The position numbers and the translations under genes were made by a program. From Mucidula mucida (taxonomy: Eukaryota; Basidiomycota; Agaricomycetes; Agaricales; Physalacriaceae), in NCBI GenBank assembly GCA_015501055.1, contig JADNYV010000494.1, positions 1 through 25,311 of the forward strand: a DNA stretch of 25,311 bases. The letters run 5' to 3'. The notes under the pieces were generated by a model. It made no database searches and was not told where the DNA came from. It saw nothing but the letters and a program-made list of their open reading frames with translations. Below are positions 18,759 to 25,311 of this stretch, one piece after another (position 1 is the first letter of the stretch; every line of letters starts with the position of its first letter).

Positions 18759-19870
18759 TCATAAGGAACGTCTACAATGCAACGGTCCTGCTTCTAAGGT
18801 AATCTGTTCGATGTGCCCATCCCATGACTGGCGAATTACCCGCGGATCGAGGGCTTTGCGCCCAGAGAGCTCCCTTCAAGATTCATCCCGTTCGGCAACA
18901 CATTTCTCAGCAAACTCCCAGATTTCTCCATTACCCCATTCCGATGTGAACTCGCGGTTTTCCGCAAAGCAGGACAAGCCAAGAAATCATTTCTCATACT
19001 GATGACCAGCACCCGCTTATCCTGGTTTGACAGTTGCGATATGCAACGACGAATAACCGCAGGGGATGAGCCAGGCAAGGGGTTTAGACAGACGACGAAC
19101 AGCACCATAGTGGTTGGAAGGATGCCAAACTAAATGCAATCCCCGGGTTGAGCAGTGTGGGGATCAAGCGTGCGTCGCCCTCCGCGATAGACTCTGCAAA
19201 GGTCTGACTGGTGATGAGGACATGCGTAAGTCCCGGGCAGCGTTTGAAGACCTGCGCCCACTCAAGGTTGGGAATCTGCATGTCCATGAAGAACTCCAAG
19301 TGCAGGTGCGTCAACGATGTCGGAATGATGCTGACGCAGTTCGGAATAGCATGAGGCGCGTATTGAACAATGTTCTCGATGGAAAAGTCGGTCAAATGGG
19401 GGTAGACGGTGCCGTTGTTGAAAAAGGCGGCGAGATTGCCGTTGCACTCTTCAATCCAGAATGCCAGACGACGGACGTTGGTGCAGACGGCTAGTATCTT
19501 TTGGCAGCATACCTAGGCGCCCTGGATCGGCGGAGCTGGTCCACCGAATGAGCGCGGTCCAAAGAAGCCCGTCCGCCCAATGACAAAGCGCTTAACGTGA
19601 TGCCGTCCAAGGTCGACGCGCGCCGCCATAGTCGTGGCAAACCTCAGAAGCCTCCAGTATTGATCCAAGACGATATCGCAGTAGAGGACAGGCTCGAGGC
19701 TGTAAAATGTCAGACAAATTTCTTCCTTTCTTTTTGTTGTACTGACCATCTTTTAACCGACTTTGACAGAAAAAGCATAGTGAGTGCGCTGGGATAGTGC
19801 AGCGATCTGACCATTCTAAAAAAAGACGAACGATGTCGTCGTTCAGCGACATTCGTTGTGAAGCGTCCAT
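18759..19870 (-). pseudogene. LRR/F-box-like gene, decayed (copy 1)
   Basis: The relic reads along the minus strand from MDASQRMSLNDDIVRLFLEW (ATG 19870), a short N-terminal helix like those opening F-box-type fungal proteins. It continues through LEPVLYCDIVLDQYWRLL, FGPRSFGGPAPPIQGA, LAVCTNVRRLAFWIEECNG, SLTHLHLEFFMDMQIPNL, CPGLTHVLITSQTF and EWGNGEIWEFAEKC to a stop at 18759. The lesions are an in-frame TAG at 19513-19515, a frame change near 19110 (after SLASFQPLW), another near 18990 and an in-frame TGA just before REL SGRKALDPRV. The first exon joins the next only out of phase across an intron-like GTCAGT...TACAG stretch. The SLTHLHLEFF and GLTHVLIT pieces resemble leucine-rich repeats. 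I infer the family from overall pattern only. Confidence 0.55.
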
Positions 19871-20243
19871 GTTGGAAGTTTTGAGGAAGCAGAAGCGCCC
19901 AAGCTGTGTCTGAACAAAGACTAATAATTTGAACACGAGCCTTTCAATGACTGAGTCCCATTCATTCGTCCCTTGTTCAATGTACGCACTTCTGATGTGT
20001 GGAATGCTGATGGCCGTATAGACTTTGCGATTGAGGGGATCGCAAGACTCTTTAGAGACAAACTCAGCTCTCCTGGATGATGCAAAACATAGCTCAAGAC
20101 GATAATTATGAGTATCTCGTCTTCTCTCGTTGAATTGGTACGGCAGTGACTGCGATTCGGCATTCTCTCCAAGGAAATCCTGGTATCGGTCTTCAAGTTG
20201 ATTGAACTTGCGGACATGCTATCTCGATTGTCGATACAGTACA
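19871..20243. other. Intergenic gap
   Basis: About 370 bp between the decayed LRR/F-box-like gene and the 3' end of the methyltransferase-like gene. A minus-strand frame (19921-20298) stays open across it but overlaps the end of the methyltransferase gene in another frame and has no recognisable motif, so I do not call it. Confidence 0.35.
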
Positions 20244-21032
20244 TCAATACACCCCCGGAATCAACTTGAAAGGGACTTCTTTTGCCCACTTCTCCCATAC
20301 AACTCCAAACTCGTTTCTCAGGAAATCATCCTCGCTTCTCAGTCGGATGACCGCTAAGACAGACCCGAACCCTGATACACCGAGCGACACTCCCACAAAT
20401 ACTACACCAGCAACGGTCTCGATAAATCCACTCTCCTTTATCCAGGAGTTCCTCCCCATAAAGCAAACGACAGATCCCAAAACCCCAAACATCGCTCCCG
20501 CGTAAGATGGGTGCCGGACGATGGCATATGGACCGGTAGTAACCAGCTTGTGATCCCTCTTTCGCGCGAGCTCGAAAGTGAACATGAAGCCTAGTTCGTT
20601 GTAGGACAGAATGCGGCCAATGAAGGCTATGATTGTTAGAGCACTCGCAAAGACAAATATGGGTGTCGGGTGGGCGACATGGCTCGGGAATGGACGGCCA
20701 TTGAACGAAAGACGCGAGGCCAGGAAGTCGCTGCCAGTAACATCTGGAAAGGCTGCCACGAGGATAGCTATGCATTCGGTGAGGGCCGTGCACCAATACA
20801 TGAGCTGCATGACTACATATTGATAACAATTGGGTGTTTGTAAGTATTGTCTTCGCACCTTCATCAGCCAAAAGTTTGCAATAAACTTTCGGAGAGCAAG
20901 CTCCAATTGTCTCGGCCTCGAAGCTGTGGGTATATACTGCTCTGGCTGGGGCGGCGCTTTGTTTGGTGGCGTCAGGCAGATATGCGCTAGTGCAGTCATA
21001 CACAAGAGGATGGGTATTTTGATGAGAGACAT
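20244..21032 (-). CDS. Isoprenylcysteine carboxyl methyltransferase-like membrane protein
   Basis: The family (ICMT/PEMT-like) transfers a methyl group from S-adenosylmethionine, classically to the carboxyl of farnesylated cysteine in the ER membrane. Unspliced, the frame gives 262 residues. A 54-nt stretch (20805-20858, GTGCGA...ATGCAG) is in frame, bounded by GT and AG, and may be an intron; splicing joins FWLMK to LMYWCTALTE and gives 244 residues. Hydrophobic segments are an N-terminal one (IPILLCMTALAHICL), MYWCTALTECIAILVAAF, IFVFASALTIIAFIGRIL, GAMFGVLGSVVCFM and VAGVVFVGVSLGVSGF. The family signature is near the C-terminus: LVTTGPYAIVRHPSYAGAM followed by RLRSEDDFLRNEFGVVWEKW. Its real substrate could differ from prenylcysteine; fungal genomes often carry several such paralogues. 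Confidence 0.8.
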   Translation of the reverse strand: MSLIKIPILLCMTALAHICLTPPNKAPPQPEQYIPTASRPRQLELALRKFIANFWLMKVRRQYLQTPNCYQYVVMQLMYWCTALTECIAILVAAFPDVTGSDFLASRLSFNGRPFPSHVAHPTPIFVFASALTIIAFIGRILSYNELGFMFTFELARKRDHKLVTTGPYAIVRHPSYAGAMFGVLGSVVCFMGRNSWIKESGFIETVAGVVFVGVSLGVSGFGSVLAVIRLRSEDDFLRNEFGVVWEKWAKEVPFKLIPGVY

Positions 21033-21498
21033 TGAATTGGTGTGGTCGCAGTCGCAATAGAGAGGTCTGTTCTATTTAAGTACCGTCCAGCTAGTCGCTT
21101 GCGCATACCATGTGCAGTCGAATTATCTGTCATCCGTAGCGTTATTGACATGATGACGCCTTGCTTTGACCTGTCGCTCAGATATCGCAGCTTATTTGTG
21201 GGGCACCGAGGCAATAGCGTTTTAGAGCGGGCTTCACAATTATGCCGTCCTCGACGATACCAGCTTCTTCAGGCGAGGTGGTATACCCAAGCGTCATGAT
21301 CATGATGGCAGCACGATGACGGCGAGCCATTTACATTCCTCGTGCCTAGTGCATACGAACTGCCAATGGATGGTCTCCTAGTGGGCCGGTAGACTTTACG
21401 AGCCCTCTTTCAATCTGATCTAGAAAGGTCAGTCAAGCCTGAACGATTACTTAGTAGAACAACTCACTCGGACCTTTTGCGAGCAACGAATCATTTTT
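21033..21498. other. Intergenic gap
   Basis: About 465 bp upstream of the methyltransferase-like gene and downstream of the next minus-strand relic. It probably holds the promoter of the former. I see no gene, RNA or clear repeat; the left-over coding similarity of the neighbouring relic may extend a few codons past its last stop. Confidence 0.35.
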
Positions 21499-22305
21499 CT
21501 ACACGCCTTTAGCCAACTCCCAGACCCCCATCCCATCACCGTGTCCCCAGTCCGGTGTAATGTCATGCGTGTCCGGATAGCATGGTAGACCCTCAACCCT
21601 CCCCAAAAAAGTGTTCTCCGCACTGACCATCACCAATCGCTTCATCACGAAGCCGGGACAAGCACTCGACAATCGTCCCTGGGGCCAAGGGTTGAGCACG
21701 AGAACGAACTGCATGAGGGCGGCAGGAAGAACAGCGACGATTGGGTTCATAATCCGAGCAAAAGTCTGCACATCAATCAAGCGGCCCAGGCCAGGTGACG
21801 AGGACGTGTGTGAGGCCACGGCAGCGCTCAAAGACTTTCTTCGTACATGAAGAAATCCAGGTGGAGGTGCGTCAACGAGCTTCCCCGTGGTAGCATATGA
21901 ATCACATCATAGGCAGGCTGATAGTCCGTTGGTTATCCATCCCCGCCACACTCGCAGCGGAACAGCGACGCCAGCTCGCCGTCGCACTTTTCCGCCCAGA
22001 ACGCGAGCTGTTGCACATTTACGCACACGGCGAGGACAGCGCGAAGGGCGGCCCATGTTTCGAGTGTGATACCAATCATCATGGAGAGGGCCAAATAGGC
22101 TGAACCGGAGGTTCCCCACGAGGTCAGGACGTATGTCCATAGTTTTGGCGAACAGCGCAAGCGTCGGCACAGGCTCGACGCTAAGGGCATTGCGTCAGTG
22201 ACACTCACAAGCCACGAACCCATTTTGACAGATTGAGGACACTCGGACGATGCAATTTGCAGCAGCAGACGCACAACGTCGTTGTTTAGCGGTACGGTTG
22301 TCCAT
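21499..22305 (-). pseudogene. LRR/F-box-like gene, decayed (copy 2)
   Basis: This is a second relic of the family at 18759-19870. Matching pieces appear in the same order: VPLNNDVVRLLLQIA at the start, CVNVQQLAFWAEKCDGELAS, SLTHLHLDFFMYEESL, CRGLTHVLVTW and DWGHGDGMGVWELAKGV at the end. These parallel LNDDIVRLFLEW, CTNVRRLAFWIEECNGNLAA, SLTHLHLEFFMD, CPGLTHVLITS and EWGNGEIWEFAEKC of copy 1. The ATG at 22305 is one base out of frame with NNDVV. Stops and frame changes separate the blocks, for example after RCECGGDG and YEESL. The protein is not intact in any simple splice model I tried. Confidence 0.5.
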
Positions 22306-22704
22306 GATGGGGGCTTAAAGGAAGAGTTTGCAAGCGGTTAAAAGAGGGTGTTGTGGCGTGTAATCGGCGAGCAACTGCCGCTTGCCAACATGCCCTTAAC
22401 TCAAAGGTCAACGGATTGTCGAAACTCGTGCGCTGCAGCCGACAGAAGGGAGCCTACTGTCAGCTGGTCTTTGATGGAGAAGGTGAAGAGAGTAAGTTAA
22501 AGCAGCTGATGATCACTTCGCAGCGCGCTTTCCGAGAAGCCGGGAACCCTTTTTCAATCCCGCAACTTACAGGCGGGACTGTGTACTGGTCGACGATGTA
22601 CTTGGAGTAACCGCTAATACCAGCGCGTATTGTTCCCAAAATGACGCGATCTTTGTATTTTTTTTGATGGCTTGCCAATCTATCTAGGGAGCGGCGCGCT
22701 TTCG
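22306..22704. other. Intergenic gap with upstream duplication
   Basis: About 400 bp. The stretch starting ACATGCCCTTAACTC near 22389 resembles ACATGCCCTTAAACTC near 23751, each lying just upstream of an LRR/F-box-like relic on the minus strand, so the duplicated unit includes 5' flanking sequence. No gene is supported. Confidence 0.4.
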
Positions 22705-22711
22705 CTATAAG
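22705..22711 (+). promoter_or_regulatory. TATA-like element upstream of the small secreted protein gene
   Basis: CTATAAG lies about 95 bp before the ATG at 22805. A pyrimidine-rich stretch (CTCTTTACCTCCCTCC) lies between it and the start, a usual arrangement for well-expressed fungal genes. Position and sequence are suggestive only. Confidence 0.35.
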
Positions 22712-22804
22712 AGCGACCGAGCTTCACTACTTAAGAAAAGTATCCTACCCAACCAACACACCCACATTCACTCTTTACCTCCCTCCACATTCGTTGTATT
22801 CACG

Positions 22805-23094
22805 ATGTTCTTCACCCGCTACGCCACTGCATTCCTCCTCTCCGCTGCCTTCGTCAGCGCCGCACCTACCCCCGCCAAAATAGCGTCGTAGAGGCCGAGG
22901 TCCAAACCGTTCTCTCCACCCTCAAGGCGACGACTGACAGCGTCCTCCCCCCAAATCAGTAGTAAGTTCGCTCATATCTCTGTTCATCGTCAGGTCGCTC
23001 ATGATTTCTTGCAGTCGGCAATGTGTCTGAGGCCGTTATCACCCCCCTCCTCACGCAAGTCGTGGATGCGTTGAACAAAATTACACTGGTGTAA
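22805..23094 (+). CDS. Small secreted protein, with two compensating frame changes
   Basis: ATG 22805 opens a clear signal peptide (MFFTRYATAFLLSAAF, then VSAAPTP as probable cleavage region). The frame then stops at TAG in AAAATAGCGTCGTAG. One extra A in the A4 run near 22880 would continue the reading as SVVEAEVQTVLSTLKATTDS. One fewer C in the C6 run near 22947-22952 would bring it to VLPQIS. There an intron (22962-23014, GTAAGT...TGCAG, 53 nt) leads in phase to GNVSEAVITPLLTQ and the stop at 23092. The product would be about 78 residues with a helical mature part and no cysteines. I recall similar small secreted proteins in Agaricomycetes, but the function is unknown. It is either a pseudogene or a good gene with homopolymer errors. 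Confidence 0.55.
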
Positions 23095-23261
23095 ACAGAA
23101 CACAGACGAACTTCGGTATATATCAGACTTCGAACTGGCCAAAGAAGCGGCATTGGAAGCTCTACTACTATCCAGATGCCGCACATATCTTTCGTCGAGT
23201 GTGAGGTTGCACGCAAGACAGGCTCTTAGCAATGACAAGGGTAGAGTCGTTTCTGAAAGAG

Positions 23262-23745
23262 TCAGATTGCTGCTGCAACTAAGTATTCATAATCCCACCG
23301 CTCTTCAAAAGGTTCTTCAATGATGATGGTTCGTACTCTAATAAAGCAGGAAGGAAGAATTCTGTCTACCTCCGAATACTGGAGGCTTGTGAATTCTACC
23401 ACGACTACGTCGACCTTGACGTCAGGCGCCTCGGCCGGGCTTGTTTTTCCAACACGCGGCTCCTCTGTAAAAGTCGCCATACAAACCCGCCGATCCATTT
23501 CTGTAACTAGTTCATTCCATCGCAATGCCCGAACTGAGTCTATGAGGTTCCCTAGCCCAGAGTTTGCCGGGGCTAATACGCATGTCCAATAATTCTGGCG
23601 AACAGCTCAAGCGTGATGATATGATAGACGCTAGTGACCGGAAGCACAGAAAGCGCACCTGAAAGCGCGATTCGCATCCGTGGTGGGGAGTCGTAATACC
23701 ACGTGAGCTGTAAAAAAGGCTAAAACCCAACCGTGCGGCTTTCAA
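23262..23745 (-). pseudogene. LRR/F-box-like gene relic (copy 3), fragment
   Basis: Two blocks are visible. The upstream one (about 23575-23745) contains ALSGALSVLPVTSV and ITLELFARIIGHAY, which resembles PTLALFAKTMD of copy 2 at 21499-22305. The downstream one (23262-about 23570) is an 87-codon open frame including VEFTSLQYSEVDRILPSC and IIIEEPFEERWDYEYL. That pattern could be repeat-like but has no clear match in the other two copies. Upstream DNA (from 23751) also resembles the upstream DNA of copy 2. The homology is short and I am unsure of the extent. Sequence between 23095 and 23262 is downstream of the secreted-protein gene and holds nothing I can support. Confidence 0.35.
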
Positions 23746-23990
23746 AGAAACATGCCCTTAAACTCGAAGATTGAAGGACTGCGAAACCCGCCTACTATAT
23801 TAAACTGGTCTTGTGATAGAAAATGCGGAAAGGTGAAACGATTTAGGTCTAGGTCCCAGGCAATGAGGAGAAGGAGCAATGATAAGACGACGTACCTACC
23901 TCCTGCCTGTCATACAAACAGAATCGGAAGTGCGTAGCCTCGCATGAAGTACTTCCTCGATGCCGTTCTTCTAGCGCATATTTCCGCGCA

Positions 23991-24353
23991 CAGTGCGTTG
24001 CAGTGAAATGTGCACTCTCCGCAGTTTGCTCCGCTCAGGAACTCTGCTTAGGGTCGGTCGTAAATGTAGCCTAATCAGGAAATAAATCTTGTTTGGTCAT
24101 GCCCCGGTGATGCAACTGAACCGTTAACGCGACCTTGTCCGCTGTAAGAGTTTCCTTTCTCCCAAGAATAATGTACCGTCTATAGCAGTGTTCTCTTACC
24201 ACTAATCTGACACACTGTAGCTACAAGGTGCGCGAGAATGAAGGCAAGATCTGAATAAGATTTGATGTACTAACTAGGAAACATGTACCACCCTGAGCAG
24301 AAATCCTGAACGGAGCGGGCTGCGGAAGGTGCACATTTCACTGCAACGCACTG
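23991..24353. mobile_element. Short TIR element (363 bp), non-autonomous
   Basis: The ends are inverted repeats: 23991-24053 and 24291-24353 match over 63 bp with 9 mismatches, and the outermost 25 bases are identical (CAGTGCGTTGCAGTGAAATG...). The internal about 237 bp has no coding potential, so this is a MITE-like element. The CAGTG terminus would suit a hAT-type end, but the adjacent 8-mers (TCCGCGCA and TAAGATAC after removing the neighbouring insertion) do not match, so no target duplication remains. Confidence 0.75.
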
Positions 24354-24357
24354 TAAG
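24350..24357 (+). repeat. Target-site duplication, left copy
   Basis: ACTGTAAG, an exact copy of 24902-24909, directly flanks the 544-bp TIR element. Its first four bases are the last four of the 363-bp element, so the second element inserted at the edge of the first. Confidence 0.85.
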
Positions 24358-24901
24358 TAGTGTTGCCGCGAGTTCGAGGAAGCTCAAGCACTGACCTTGA
24401 CTCGACTCAACTCAAGGCCTAATTAGGAAGCGAGGCAAACTCGACTCGACTCGATGTCCGCTTTGGGATACTACCATCAATCGTGGGTAGCCAGAGCAAA
24501 ATATGTGTCTGTATGTAGATTCTGGAGCACTTTGGAGTAGGAAAACATTTGAGATTGATACCTAGTACTGTTTGGATGACGAGTCGCTCTTCAACGGATT
24601 CAAAATCTGCATTTTTACGGAGCTCTGCAACGTAGAGCCTGAATCATCATCCTTTCAAGTTTTTCTTCGTAGTGGAGCACTCAGGTGAGCTCAGTTTCTG
24701 TCTGTGGCCGGTCTACACTGTTCTATGTCGCCAAAATGTCGAAAGTACATGATTGTCACTACATGCCGTTGCGTGCCGTTGACCATTTTAGGCAGCACCT
24801 TGAGCAATCTCGAGCCATCCTGAACTCGACTCAAGCGCTCGAGTTGAGCCAACTCCGGTCCGCTTCCTGAGGAGAACTCGACTCACCTCGCGGCAACACT
24901 A
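24358..24901. mobile_element. hAT-like non-autonomous TIR element (544 bp)
   Basis: Perfect 15-bp terminal inverted repeats TAGTGTTGCCGCGAG and CTCGCGGCAACACTA bound the element, and an 8-bp duplication ACTGTAAG flanks it on both sides. The 8-bp duplication and YAGTG-type ends fit the hAT superfamily. No transposase frame exists, so it would move only with a partner's enzyme. Near both ends CTCGACTC is repeated (24401-24408, 24440-24453 as an extended run, 24825-24832, 24877-24884), as expected of subterminal transposase-binding sites. It inserted at the right terminus of the 363-bp TIR element. Confidence 0.88.
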
Positions 24902-25311
24902 ACTGTAAGATACTACAATCAAAAGTGTGAGATACTTACGGAGTACGGGTAAGCATGTCAACGTCCAACAAAAAAGCAATATCACTGCGCAGCAACCAAG
25001 AATTAGACCCCCCAGCGCGGATGCTTCGTAACGAATGTGTGTGATTGGGTTCCAGTACGATACGTGGGTCCATGCAGATAATCTGTATAATAACAAGACA
25101 ACGAAACTGAGATTAGAAAGACAATAATTAAATGAACGGTGTACGCCACCACCAGGATGGAGAGTATGGTAACCTTTTGGTGAGAGCGTGTAGGGTATGA
25201 CAATATGGGTAAGGGGGGGAATATGTACAAGAGCGGTGGGATACCGTGCACCGCCGTACGCGTCATATCCGCCTGTGGGCTGGCGATGACCGCCTACGCC
25301 ATTTGAGGCCG
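24899..25311 (-). CDS. Partial membrane-protein-like reading frame at the window edge
   Basis: On the minus strand a frame is open from the window edge to TAG 24899-24901, about 136 codons without a start. The N-terminal side reads GVGGHRQPTGGYDAYGGARY. It is followed by a hydrophobic stretch around 25100 and, near 24975-25030, ALGGLILGCCAVILLFCW, a good membrane segment. Splice-like signals occur inside (donor GTAAGTATC near 24940; acceptor TTATTATACAG near 25090), so the exon structure is uncertain and another frame may be used. The stop codon comes from the terminal repeat of the adjacent transposon, so the gene's natural end may have been displaced. I do not recognise the family. Confidence 0.3.
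   Translation of the reverse strand, partial: ASNGVGGHRQPTGGYDAYGGARYPTALVHIPPLTHIVIPYTLSPKGYHTLHPGGGVHRSFNYCLSNLSFVVLLLYRLSAWTHVSYWNPITHIRYEASALGGLILGCCAVILLFCWTLTCLPVLRKYLTLLIVVSYS
24902..24909 (+). repeat. Target-site duplication, right copy
   Basis: ACTGTAAG, identical to 24350-24357, immediately after the right inverted repeat. Confidence 0.85.

Noticed and set aside
19921..20298. 125-codon minus-strand frame between the LRR/F-box-like relic and the methyltransferase gene
   Set aside because: It starts inside the 3' end of the methyltransferase gene in another frame and shows no conserved feature.
20326..21057. 243-codon minus-strand frame overlapping the methyltransferase gene
   Set aside because: It is a frame-shifted shadow of the methyltransferase gene with no family motif.
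1..25311. CRISPR array, phage defence locus or biosynthetic gene cluster
   Set aside because: The window is eukaryotic, with no spaced repeats, and the intact genes belong to unrelated functions with no core biosynthetic enzyme.

Overview
The window looks like genomic DNA from a filamentous basidiomycete, most likely an Agaricomycete. The supported genes are split by GT-AG introns of about 44-69 nt, one as GC-AG. The families seen fit that group: divergent kinase-like proteins, LRR/F-box-like relics, a small secreted protein and a Ty3/gypsy element. No genus is claimed and no database search was possible.

Left part (1-5136): the 3' part of an unidentified minus-strand gene, then a plus-strand tandem array of three related kinase-like modules. 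Module 1 is a stand-alone three-exon gene (670-2048). Module 2 (2947-about 4130) runs in frame into the N-lobe of module 3. Module 3 then carries a frameshift and a 4-bp duplication, lacks the catalytic Asp, and is cut off between catalytic loop and activation segment by an LTR.

Middle (5137-12011): a full-length Ty3/gypsy-type retrotransposon on the plus strand with 311-bp LTRs that differ at 2 positions. It has gag, a candidate -1 ribosomal frameshift site at the gag stop, and PR-RT-RNaseH-IN. Pol carries five apparent single-base deletions, all in or beside homopolymers. There is no target-site duplication, and the flanks are halves of two unrelated genes: a kinase on the left and a C2H2 zinc-finger gene on the right. 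This suggests ectopic recombination between element copies or an assembly misjoin.

Right part (12012-25311): the truncated zinc-finger gene (minus); a three-exon L-rhamnonate dehydratase (minus); a nine-exon C2H2 protein of 512 residues (plus); a decayed LRR/F-box-like gene (minus); an isoprenylcysteine methyltransferase-like membrane protein (minus); two more relics of the decayed family; a small secreted protein with two compensating frameshifts (plus); two abutting TIR elements, the second with a perfect 8-bp target duplication (hAT-like); and part of a membrane-protein-like gene at the right edge.

The genes do not form an obvious pathway or cluster. The main theme is genome plasticity: tandem duplication, pseudogenes, three transposable elements, and a breakpoint at the largest of them. 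No clearly new multi-gene system was found.
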